Assembly (NCBI RefSeq): GCF_900101835.1
Contig: NZ_FNAF01000003.1
Coordinates: forward strand, 62,001 to 126,000
From: Peptococcus niger
GTDB taxonomy: Bacteria; Bacillota; Peptococcia; Peptococcales; Peptococcaceae
Reading direction: 5' to 3'
DNA: 64,000 nucleotides
Shown: piece after piece, positions 44,339 to 52,193 of the stretch
Position numbering within the stretch: the first letter of the stretch is position 1
How the letters are laid out: each line of letters starts with the position of its first letter
Position numbers and translations under genes: made by a program
Notes under the pieces: model-generated
Seen by the model: the letters and a program-made list of their open reading frames with translations, nothing else
Told to the model about the DNA's origin: nothing
Database searches by the model: none

Positions 44339-45957
44339 CCTTCCGTTGGGCTTATTTTAAAGAACTCTTGCGGTTTAACCTGGTCTTTGCCAACACGGCC
44401 CTGGCCGGCAAGCTGCAGGAGAAGCAGGCTGAAAAGTTGAAAGCCAATCCGAATGCCTTGACCGGGATGCTGGTGCGAAAAACCTTTATCCTGCCCTTTC
44501 TCTTCATTTTTATCATTTATTCCGTGCTTTTTATCGGCGTGGATTTTGCCGCCCTGCCCATGTACCTGGACCTCCTCGTCCTGGTCATGCTGATGGTGCC
44601 GATTTTACAAAGCTTTACGACCTTTTATAACTTGTTCTATGAAAGCGCCGATACGGCTGCCTATATGCCATTGCCGGTCTATCCGCAGGAGCTCTTTTTG
44701 GCCCGGTTGCTGGTGGCCGGCATGAGCGGGTACATGTTTTTAAGCCCGATGGTCACGTATTTTGCGCTTTTTTATTGGCGGAACGGGTTCAGCTGGCCGG
44801 TCATCGTCATCGGCCCCCTGTTGTGGACCCTGGTCCTCTTCTTACTCTACATGGTTTTAAACGTGGCCATTTTACAAGGCTTGGTGAAAACCGCCCTCTT
44901 CAGCCGGATGAGCACCCGCTTTTTAACCTTCACCAATGTGGCCGCCCAAGCCCTTGCGGTCATTGCCCTGGTGCTTTGTATTTGGACCTTGCAGGGGCTG
45001 ATAGACATTGAGCAGACCAAGCTTGTCTCCCGGCCCGGCCCCTTGTCCGGCCTCCTCCTTTCCCACTGGCAGTGGCCGGCTTGGGCCCTGGTCTTTGCCG
45101 GCCTGGTTTTACTGGCCCTTTGGATTTACCGGCATGTGGCGGTGCATTATTACGATAGCCTGTTTGGCGTGGACCAAGTTAAGAAGACCCAGCGAAAGGC
45201 GCCGCGCCGTGACCTTTTGCAAAGGCGGTCAAATGAGGGCCTGGGCCGGATGTTGTGGCGCTACAACTGGCAATTGCTGGACGATGTGACCCTGGTGTCC
45301 CAGACCCTGGTGACCCCTGTTATCCTGCCGGTCTTTCTCTTTTTGCCACAGGCCTTCACCGGCAGTCGCTTGCCGGCGCCTTTTTATCGGGAACCGGGGT
45401 TGATGCTTTTGCTGGGCCTCTTGGTCGGTTTAGGCCTTGGGGCCATGGTCAACATCATGGGTACCTCTCTGGCGGCCTACATCGTTTCAATGGACCGGGA
45501 AAATTTTGCCTATATTTGTGCCTTGCCGATTGATATGACCCGGTACTTAAAAGAAAAATGGCGGTTTGCAACGGTCGTGTCCGGGGCCTTGCCCAGCCTG
45601 GTGCTGGTGGGCCTTGCGGCCTGGTCCGGCATCTGGCCGGCCCTGCCACCGGCCCTGCTGGTCTTTTGGCTGATCCACATGCTGGCGGATGCCAACTGGC
45701 TGCTGTATGATTTGACCCACTTGAACACCGGTTGGCAAAGTGCCACAGATTTGATGAACCGAATGCCGCGCGGGCTGATGATGACCCTGATGTTTGTTGG
45801 CTTTGCCGGCGCCTTCGGTGGGGTTGCCGGACTGGCGGCCCTGGGGTATTTTAAAGGGGCAGACTTGGCCCTGGCGGTCACAGGGGCGGTTATTGTGCTG
45901 GCCCTAGCGGCCTTGTGCCTGGCCTTTCAGATGCGGCGGAAGGCGGTGCGTTTTTAG
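44335..45957 (+). CDS. ABC transporter permease (ABC-2-like)
   Basis: A 540-residue integral membrane protein with roughly twelve hydrophobic segments. A Lys-rich cytoplasmic stretch near residues 23-40 and another near 280-300 separate the clusters. No soluble enzymatic domain is seen. Partner of the preceding ATPase by overlap. Substrate is unknown; such pairs often move lipids, peptides or drugs. Confidence 0.8.
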   Translation: MTFRWAYFKELLRFNLVFANTALAGKLQEKQAEKLKANPNALTGMLVRKTFILPFLFIFIIYSVLFIGVDFAALPMYLDLLVLVMLMVPILQSFTTFYNLFYESADTAAYMPLPVYPQELFLARLLVAGMSGYMFLSPMVTYFALFYWRNGFSWPVIVIGPLLWTLVLFLLYMVLNVAILQGLVKTALFSRMSTRFLTFTNVAAQALAVIALVLCIWTLQGLIDIEQTKLVSRPGPLSGLLLSHWQWPAWALVFAGLVLLALWIYRHVAVHYYDSLFGVDQVKKTQRKAPRRDLLQRRSNEGLGRMLWRYNWQLLDDVTLVSQTLVTPVILPVFLFLPQAFTGSRLPAPFYREPGLMLLLGLLVGLGLGAMVNIMGTSLAAYIVSMDRENFAYICALPIDMTRYLKEKWRFATVVSGALPSLVLVGLAAWSGIWPALPPALLVFWLIHMLADANWLLYDLTHLNTGWQSATDLMNRMPRGLMMTLMFVGFAGAFGGVAGLAALGYFKGADLALAVTGAVIVLALAALCLAFQMRRKAVRF

Positions 45958-45976
45958 ACAGTAGGAAGGGGTATTC

Positions 45977-46474
45977 ATGAAACTGACGACCTTGTGTTAC
46001 TTGAGGTATGAGGACGATGTGCTCATGCTCTTTCGGGACAAAAAAGAAAACGATGTGAACCATGGCAAGTGGATTGGTATCGGGGGAAAATTTTTGCCGG
46101 ATGAAAGCCCGGACGAATGCGCCTTGCGTGAAATTCAGGAAGAAACCGGCTTGGTGGCGGAGACGCTCATCTACCGGGGCGTGGTGACCTTTTGCTATGA
46201 CGAGGCGCCGGCAGAGTATATGCACGTTTACAGCGGCACGGTCAAGACCCGGACGGTGACCGCCTGTGATGAAGGGACCCTGCGTTGGGTGCCGGAAGAG
46301 GAAGTGCCTGATTTGGCCCTCTGGCCAGGTGACCGCCTCTTCTTGCCCTTGGCCCTGGATGAGGAGGCCCCGGCCTTTTCCATGAAGTTGGTCTACCAAA
46401 ATGATCTGCTCGTCCAGGCGGCCCTCAACGGGCAGCCACTTAAAATTTCCGCCGTACAGGGCCTTTTTGCCTGA
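45977..46474 (+). CDS. Nudix hydrolase (MutT/8-oxo-dGTPase-like)
   Basis: A 165-residue Nudix protein. The Nudix box GGKFLPDESPDECALREIQEETGL-type motif (about residues 37-60; key residues Gly, Glu, Arg-Glu, Glu-Glu) is complete. The N-terminal MKLTTLCYLRYEDDVLML is typical of MutT/NUDT1-like 8-oxo-dGTP diphosphatases that sanitise nucleotides; other nucleoside diphosphate substrates are possible. Located 19 bases after the permease, so probably the end of the same unit. Confidence 0.85.
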   Translation: MKLTTLCYLRYEDDVLMLFRDKKENDVNHGKWIGIGGKFLPDESPDECALREIQEETGLVAETLIYRGVVTFCYDEAPAEYMHVYSGTVKTRTVTACDEGTLRWVPEEEVPDLALWPGDRLFLPLALDEEAPAFSMKLVYQNDLLVQAALNGQPLKISAVQGLFA

Positions 46475-46492
46475 TTGGCGGAGCAAAAAAGT

Positions 46493-46538
46493 AAAAAAAT
46501 TCCCCGCTGGGAAAAATTTTCCGGCGGGGAATTTTTTT
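46493..46538. terminator. Bidirectional terminator between the Nudix gene and topB
   Basis: ATTCCCCGC pairs with GCGGGGAAT and is flanked by A-runs on the left and T-runs on the right, so it works for both convergent genes. It overlaps the last codons of topB. Confidence 0.8.
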
Positions 46539-48726
46539 ATTGGTCTTTTTTATTTTTCAAGGCGGCGGCCCAGGCATCGGCAAAGGCATTGGCGCCGATG
46601 TCCTTTTCCTTGGCCTGCTTTTTCTGGTAGGCGGCCACGTCTCGGCGGCTGCTTTTTTTGCCGCCCTTGTGCTTGTCGTTAAAGCGGTCAAAGGGTTCCC
46701 GGAAGCCGCAATGGTTACAGGCGTAGAGCTTTTTATCGTCCTTATGGATGATCACCAGTTGGTGGCGGCATTGGGGGCAGCGGGCGCCGGTGGTTTGGCT
46801 GACCGTTTCCCGGTAGCCGCAAGTCGGGTCGGGGCAGACCCGCATTTTGCCCCGCTTGCCGTCCACGGCCAGGAGGAGCTTGCCGCAGTGGGGGCAGGGG
46901 AGGTTGGTTTCATTGTCGTGCTTAAAAATGGCGTCGCTGTTTTTGACGGCCTGGACCAGGTCGCCGGCAAAGCGTCGCATGTCTGCATCAAAGGCGGCGG
47001 CATCGTCCTGGCCCTGGGCAATGGCGGCCAGGCGCTCTTCCCATTGGGCGGTCAGGAGGGGGGACCGCAAGGGTTCAGGGACAAGGTCAATCACTTGCCG
47101 GCCCTTGGCGGTGGGGACCAGGCTCTTGCCGTCTTTTGTGATGTAAAAATTGCGGAAGAGTTTTTCAATAATATCGGCGCGGGTGGCAGGTGTACCGATG
47201 CCACCGCTTTCCTTCAAAATTTTATTGGCCCGGGCATCGTCCACAAAGGCCTGGGGATTTTCCATGGCCGCCAAGAGGGTGCCCTCACTGAACCGGTGGG
47301 GGGCCCGGGTGCGGCGTTCGTTGTTTTTGAAACTGAGATTTTTTAACGGGCTGCCAACCTGGAGGTCCGGCAGGGTTTGTGCGGTGTCGGTGTCATCGTC
47401 TGTTTCCTCCAGGGCCGATTCATCCTGGGCCACGCTGCGCCAGCCGGCCTTGACGGTCACTTCCCCGCGGGCAGTAAAGCGTTCGCTGGCAATGTCCGCT
47501 TCCAGGCTGGTGTCCCGGACTTCGGCCGGCCCTAAGAAGGCGCCCAGAAAGCGTTCCACAATCAGGCTGTAGATAAACTGTTCATCGTGGTTGAGCTGGG
47601 CGGAACCGGGCCGGATTTCCGTAGGCAGGAGGGCATGGTGGTCGCTGACCTTGGCCGGGTTGTAGAAGGCGGCGGGCAGCTTGGCCTGGCCTTGGTTGAT
47701 GCGGCGGACCGTATCGCCATAAGCGCTGCTTTTCAGGGCGGCCAGGCGGTCCGGCATGGTGGCCGCCAGGTCATCGGTCAGGTAGCGGCTGTCGGTGCGC
47801 GGATAGGTGACGAGCTTGTGGACTTCATATAGGCGCTGCAGGTGGCGGAGGGTGTCTTTGGCGCTCATGCCGACGCGGGCATTGGCATCCCGTTGCAGGG
47901 TGGTCAGGTCGTAGAGGAGGGGCGGGTTGATCCGCCGCGTTTTCTGTTTAAGGTCGGTGACGCGGCCGTCTTGCCCGCGGAGTTTGTTCAAGAGCTGGGC
48001 GGTTTTATCCGCATTGAAAAGGCGGTTGCCGTCCTTGCCCTGCCATTCCCAGCGGACCCCTTGCCCTTCGGCGGTGATGACGCTGTAGGGCTTGCTTTTA
48101 AAGCGGGCAATGGCGTCTTCCCGGGCGACAATCATGGCCAGGGTCGGCGTTTGCACCCGGCCGGCGGACAGCTGGGCGTTAAATCGGGTGGTCAAGGCGC
48201 GGGTGATGTTCAACCCCACCAGCCAATCGGCTTCTGCCCGGGCAAGGGCTGAGGCGGCCAGGGGGTCAAATTTGGCGGACGGCTGCAGGTGGGCCATGCC
48301 GTCACGAATGGCCTTATCCGTTTGGGCGGAAATCCACAGGCGGTAGGTGGGCTTCTTGGCGCCGGCCTTGTCAATGATCCAGCGGGCCACCAATTCCCCT
48401 TCCCGGCCGGCATCGGTGGCGATGATGATCCGGTCCACGTCTTTGCGCAAGAGTTGTTTTTTGACGGCGGAAAATTGCTTGCGGGCGCCGGGTAAAATCA
48501 CGGTTTTCATTTGCTTGGGCATAATGGGCAGGGCATTCAACCGCCACTTGCTGTAGCTGTCGTCGTATTTTTCCGGGTCAGCCAGGCCGACCAGGTGGCC
48601 CAAGGCCCAGGTAACGATGTAATTCGGCCCTTCAATATAGCCGTCATGGCGGTCGCGGGCGCCTAAATGACGGGCCAAATCGCGGCCGACGGACGGCTTC
48701 TCGGCGAGTATAACGGTTTTGGACAT
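46537..48726 (-). CDS. topB: DNA topoisomerase III
   Basis: A 729-residue type IA topoisomerase. The TOPRIM domain begins with AEKPSVGRDLARHLG and contains ATDAGREGELVARW; the active-site tyrosine is Tyr308 in YPRTDSRYL; and the C-terminus carries zinc-ribbon cysteines (PCPHCGK, CPDPTCGYRE, CPQCRHQ, CNHCGF). It resolves and decatenates DNA by single-strand passage. The SD AGGAGG is placed directly after a terminator-like hairpin (48738-48777). Confidence 0.93.
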   Translation of the reverse strand: MSKTVILAEKPSVGRDLARHLGARDRHDGYIEGPNYIVTWALGHLVGLADPEKYDDSYSKWRLNALPIMPKQMKTVILPGARKQFSAVKKQLLRKDVDRIIIATDAGREGELVARWIIDKAGAKKPTYRLWISAQTDKAIRDGMAHLQPSAKFDPLAASALARAEADWLVGLNITRALTTRFNAQLSAGRVQTPTLAMIVAREDAIARFKSKPYSVITAEGQGVRWEWQGKDGNRLFNADKTAQLLNKLRGQDGRVTDLKQKTRRINPPLLYDLTTLQRDANARVGMSAKDTLRHLQRLYEVHKLVTYPRTDSRYLTDDLAATMPDRLAALKSSAYGDTVRRINQGQAKLPAAFYNPAKVSDHHALLPTEIRPGSAQLNHDEQFIYSLIVERFLGAFLGPAEVRDTSLEADIASERFTARGEVTVKAGWRSVAQDESALEETDDDTDTAQTLPDLQVGSPLKNLSFKNNERRTRAPHRFSEGTLLAAMENPQAFVDDARANKILKESGGIGTPATRADIIEKLFRNFYITKDGKSLVPTAKGRQVIDLVPEPLRSPLLTAQWEERLAAIAQGQDDAAAFDADMRRFAGDLVQAVKNSDAIFKHDNETNLPCPHCGKLLLAVDGKRGKMRVCPDPTCGYRETVSQTTGARCPQCRHQLVIIHKDDKKLYACNHCGFREPFDRFNDKHKGGKKSSRRDVAAYQKKQAKEKDIGANAFADAWAAALKNKKDQ

Positions 48727-48737
48727 ATTTTCCTCCT

Positions 48738-48777
48738 AAAAAAGCCCTGCTGATGCGGAAAAGGCCGACCAGCAGGG
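48738..48777 (-). terminator. Terminator/attenuator between the PNPOx-like gene and topB
   Basis: On the minus strand CCCTGCTG pairs with CAGCAGGG followed by CTTTTTT. The T-run abuts the topB SD, so the hairpin ends about 10 bases before translation of topB begins. Confidence 0.75.
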
Positions 48778-48816
48778 TGTATCGACAGGGTGACTTATGC
48801 TATGATGACGGTAGCC

Positions 48817-49284
48817 TTATTTGTCGCGGTTGGCCTTGCCGCTGGCGGTCTCAATGTCAAAACGGATGATGGCCGTGCGGGCCAGGCCTTCGGCAAGGAC
48901 TGAATCCCGGCGCGGTTGATCCGGAGCATGGCGGTCGCAGAGGGCGGTCAAGGCTTGGCGCCGCTCGTCATCGTCTTGGACCAGGTGAAGGCGGCCTTCG
49001 AGCATCAGCGAATCGTAGTGGGTTACAAAAATGGGCGGGACGATTTCTTCTTGCAGTACGATGACGAAGTGGGCCCGCTCATGGGCGGTCAGCGCCCTTA
49101 TCTTCCGGCCGGTTTTCGCCGCGTGAAAGTAGAGGGCTTGGCGGTCCGGATGGTAGACATAGTTTAAGGGGACGCCGTAGGGCAAGCCCTCGGCATCAAT
49201 TAAGGAGAGGATGCCGTAATGGCCCTGGGGCAAGCGACGGCGGATTTCTTCTTCTGAATAGGTTGGTCGGCTGTAAGTGGCCAT
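48817..49284 (-). CDS. Nim/PNPOx-like FMN-binding split-barrel protein
   Basis: A 155-residue flavoprotein of the pyridoxamine-phosphate-oxidase-like fold. The N-terminal YGILSLIDAEGLPYGVPLNYVYH and the ALYFHAAKTGRKI segment are the family marks of NimA-type proteins, some of which reduce nitroimidazoles to harmless amines. Many relatives have other or unknown roles, so drug resistance should not be assumed. GGAGG precedes the ATG. Confidence 0.85.
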   Translation of the reverse strand: MATYSRPTYSEEEIRRRLPQGHYGILSLIDAEGLPYGVPLNYVYHPDRQALYFHAAKTGRKIRALTAHERAHFVIVLQEEIVPPIFVTHYDSLMLEGRLHLVQDDDERRQALTALCDRHAPDQPRRDSVLAEGLARTAIIRFDIETASGKANRDK

Positions 49285-49319
49285 GGCAAACCTCCACAGG
49301 TGGTTAGGAAAGGATTCTT

Positions 49320-49442
49320 ATGGTTGAATTTATTTATGGATTGGCAATGGTTTTTTGGCTCGTCGCCTTGGTCCTCATGGGGCTCATTACTTATCGACTT
49401 GTGCGCCTCTTTATACAGGCAAGGCGGGGGCGCAAGCCTTAG
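49320..49442 (+). CDS. Candidate 40-residue single-helix membrane peptide
   Basis: A short reading frame preceded by AGGAAAGG at 6 bases. The product begins MVEFIYGLAMVFWLVALVLM: a 20-plus-residue hydrophobic helix, followed by a strongly basic tail (RLFIQARRGRKP). It overlaps the stop region of the convergent SixA-CHAD gene by 4 bases and starts 35 bases from the divergent Nim-like gene. The membrane-like composition and good SD support a real product. Confidence 0.5.
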   Translation: MVEFIYGLAMVFWLVALVLMGLITYRLVRLFIQARRGRKP

Positions 49443-50761
49443 GGGCACTGGGCCAGGGCCTTTAAGAGGTCTTGGGTCTTGGCATAGGCCTCTTCCCGCA
49501 TTTGTTCCTGGTGATCATCGTAGACGTGCATGGCGCGCTCCAAGTGAGGGTCTGTGATGGCGCCTTGCTCGGCGATCATATCGTGCAGGACGGCGCTGTT
49601 GAAGAAGGTATCGGTGTAGTCGCCGATGGTTTTTTGCAGGCGGGTCAGGAGCCGGTAGCGCTGTGCGCTGTCGTAATGGGCCATGCAGGCCAGTCGTTCG
49701 TAGAGGTAGCGGTGGTGCTTGATTTTGACGCGCAGGCGGTGAAGCTTGCGGTGGTTGCGCTCGCCAATCAGCTGCTTGGCCTGACGGCGTAATTTTTTAA
49801 AACGCTTGGGCATTTGCTTTTCGGCAAATCGGGAAAAAAGACGGTTGTCATCCATGGTGGCCAAGGCTTCCATGGCCATGGCATAGGCCTCGGCATAAGC
49901 CCGGTCGCTGTCGGCCTGGGAAAAACGCATGTCCAGGGCGAGGGCTTCCGCATTGCGTTCGGCCTGGACCGGTGAGACAATCGGCGCCAATTCCCAGAGC
50001 TTTGCCTCATGGATGGTGGAGAGGATGACGTCCGTTTCCCGCAAGTGGGAGAGCTCTTCTAAGAGCTTGCTGTAGGATTTTTGGGCCTTGCGGTAGATGG
50101 CTTTATCGGCAAAGGGCCTGATGAGGGCTAGGTAACTTTTCTGTCGGCGCAAGGCGACGCGCAGGTTGTGGATGGCTTCTTCGCTTTCCACATCGGTCAG
50201 CACCCGGTCTTTTTCTTTCAAAATATCCTTCTGGCTGTCCAGTAAGATTTCATGCATGGCAACCGGCAGGGGCAGGTCGACCGGGCCCAGGCGGGAGAGT
50301 TCTTTGAGGCGAATGGTGGTCATGCGGACCGCGTCGTAAGGATTTTCAGGATCCAGGAGCAGGACGGCAGATTCGCCTTTTTTAAAGTGGTCCCGCCGCC
50401 GGGCCAAATTTTCCAGCCAAATGGAAAGATGGGGCTCATGGCCGATGATGACCAGGGTGGCTTCTTTGGGCAGGGTTTTTAAGGCGGCCACCAAGGCGGC
50501 TTCATTGCCATCAGCAATGAAGTCCCGGGCTTCAATGGTTTGACCGGGCATGTAACGGATGAGGATTTCTGCCGTTTCACGGCTGCGGGCCAAGGGGGAA
50601 TGCCAGATGTGGCATTGGTTGGTGTGGCGGAGGTAGCGGGCCAGGTAGGGCAATTCTTCGTTTAGCGCCAGGCGGCCGTCCAAACTCAGCGACCGGTCAG
50701 CATTGCTGGGGGCTTCATCCGGACCGACGGCTTTGCCGTGGCGCATTAAAATTAAACGCAT
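49439..50761 (-). CDS. SixA-type phosphohistidine phosphatase fused to CHAD domain
   Basis: A 440-residue fusion. Residues 1-150 are a histidine phosphatase of the SixA branch: LMRHGKA with catalytic His8, and the second histidine in VIIGHEPHL. Residues about 185-430 are a CHAD domain of helical bundles with conserved His and basic residues (EEAIHNLRVALRR; KLHRLRVKIKHHRYLYE), a fold known to bind polyphosphate. The pairing suggests a phosphatase directed to polyphosphate or phosphohistidine linked to it (inference). Confidence 0.85.
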   Translation of the reverse strand: MRLILMRHGKAVGPDEAPSNADRSLSLDGRLALNEELPYLARYLRHTNQCHIWHSPLARSRETAEILIRYMPGQTIEARDFIADGNEAALVAALKTLPKEATLVIIGHEPHLSIWLENLARRRDHFKKGESAVLLLDPENPYDAVRMTTIRLKELSRLGPVDLPLPVAMHEILLDSQKDILKEKDRVLTDVESEEAIHNLRVALRRQKSYLALIRPFADKAIYRKAQKSYSKLLEELSHLRETDVILSTIHEAKLWELAPIVSPVQAERNAEALALDMRFSQADSDRAYAEAYAMAMEALATMDDNRLFSRFAEKQMPKRFKKLRRQAKQLIGERNHRKLHRLRVKIKHHRYLYERLACMAHYDSAQRYRLLTRLQKTIGDYTDTFFNSAVLHDMIAEQGAITDPHLERAMHVYDDHQEQMREEAYAKTQDLLKALAQCP

Positions 50762-50846
50762 GACGACTCCTTTCGTATCGGAGGGATAAGTTAATTAAAA
50801 TATACCGTGAACAAGCTTTTTTTTCAAGCGTAAGGACAGGGAAAGG

Positions 50847-52106
50847 ATGGTTGCAGTGAGCCATATCGCATCTTGCACAGATTTGTTCGACTTTATCCGG
50901 CGGTCGCCTACGGCGCGGCACTTGGCCCGGTCTGTTGCCGGGCAGTTGGAAGAAGGGGGCTTCAAGGAAGTGGTGACCGGGCCCTTGGCTGCGGAAAAAG
51001 CAGGCTTTATCTGTGACCAGGGCTTTATTTGCGCCTGGCGTGGCGGCAGGAAACCGGGCTTTCAGCTGGTGGCGGCGCATAGCGACGCGCCGGCGTTGCG
51101 GTTGAAGGACCGGGCCGACTTGGGCGGCGTCGGCCTACATCGCTTGAACGTGGCGCCTTATGGCGGTGCCATCTGGTCCTCGTGGATGGATCGGCCGCTG
51201 CGGGCGGCCGGGGCGGTGTTTCTGCCCGGTGAAGATATCTTTCACCCCCGCTGCCTTTTGGTAGACAGTGGGCAGGCGGTGTGCACCACGGCCAACTTGT
51301 GCATTCACATGCACCAGGAACTGCGCACCGGCTATGAATTCCACTTGCAGAAAGACCTCCAGCCCTTGGCGGCTGCAAACAGTGAAACCGACTTGATCGA
51401 TGAGCTCCTGGCGCATTGGGGCTTGGCAAAGGACCAGGTTTTGGGCTATGAACTGGAGCTCTTGCCGGCTGAAGAAGGGCAATTTGTCGGTCTGGATAAG
51501 GCCTTGATGAGCGCCCCTCGCTTGGACAATGCCGCCATGGCCTATGCCGGCATGCAGGCCTTTTTAGCTGCGGCGCCGACCGATAAAACCCAAGTCCTGG
51601 TCATCTTTGACCATGAAGAGGTTGGCAGCGGGTCTGCCACCGGTGCGGGTGCCCTGCGGCTGCGCGATATTTTAAAGGAATGGCACGAGGCCCACTTCCA
51701 GACTTCCTGGCGGGAAGCGGTAGCCGCTTCTTTTATGGTCTCTGCCGACCAGGCCCACGGCTATCACCCCAATTATCCGGATAAAATGGACCCGACCAAT
51801 GCGCCGATGCTGAACGCCGGTCCGGTGATCAAATGCGCAGCCAACCAGAGCTACGCCACCGATGGCGCCAGCGCAGCGGTTTTCGAACAGGTCTGCCGGT
51901 CGGTTGACCTGCCGGTGCAGCGCTTTTACCTGCACTCAGACTTGCGCGGCGGCGCCACCTTAGGGCCCATTCTTGCCCAAAGCCTGCCCATGCCGGTGGT
52001 GGACGTGGGCAATGCCCTCCTGGCCATGCACGCCCCCCGGGAAGTGGGCGGTTGTCAAGACCAGGTCTGGATGCAAGAGGCACTGCAGGCCTTCTACGAA
52101 CAATAG
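50847..52106 (+). CDS. M18 family aminopeptidase
   Basis: A 419-residue zinc aminopeptidase of the M18 family, which removes N-terminal (often acidic) residues from peptides in the cytoplasm. The first zinc site is in VAAHSDAPALRLK; FDHEEVGSGSATGAG holds the catalytic Glu pair; and HPNYPDKMDPTNAP plus HSDLRGGATLGPI are typical C-terminal motifs. ATG at 50847 is used, but an in-frame GTG at 50856 has better spacing to GAAAGG. No operon partner. Confidence 0.92.
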   Translation: MVAVSHIASCTDLFDFIRRSPTARHLARSVAGQLEEGGFKEVVTGPLAAEKAGFICDQGFICAWRGGRKPGFQLVAAHSDAPALRLKDRADLGGVGLHRLNVAPYGGAIWSSWMDRPLRAAGAVFLPGEDIFHPRCLLVDSGQAVCTTANLCIHMHQELRTGYEFHLQKDLQPLAAANSETDLIDELLAHWGLAKDQVLGYELELLPAEEGQFVGLDKALMSAPRLDNAAMAYAGMQAFLAAAPTDKTQVLVIFDHEEVGSGSATGAGALRLRDILKEWHEAHFQTSWREAVAASFMVSADQAHGYHPNYPDKMDPTNAPMLNAGPVIKCAANQSYATDGASAAVFEQVCRSVDLPVQRFYLHSDLRGGATLGPILAQSLPMPVVDVGNALLAMHAPREVGGCQDQVWMQEALQAFYEQ

Positions 52107-52122
52107 GGGCGATAAATTCTTT

Positions 52123-52161
52123 TGCAAGGATGGCGAAAATCCCTTGCAGAGCGGGTATAAT
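52123..52161 (+). promoter_or_regulatory. Promoter -10 with upstream inverted repeat
   Basis: TATAAT (52156-52161) lies 32 bases before the giant gene. There is no good -35 at 17 bases. In its place is an inverted repeat, TGCAAGG (52123-52129) and CCTTGCA (52142-52148), which spans the -35 region and could be an operator for an activator or repressor. Confidence 0.5.
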
Positions 52162-52193
52162 ATAAGCAATAAGGTCAAAAAGGAGGACCGCCC

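Noticed and set aside
48817-49284. nimA (metronidazole resistance gene) as a firm call
   Set aside because: The PNPOx-like fold is shared by many proteins of other function; resistance cannot be read from sequence.
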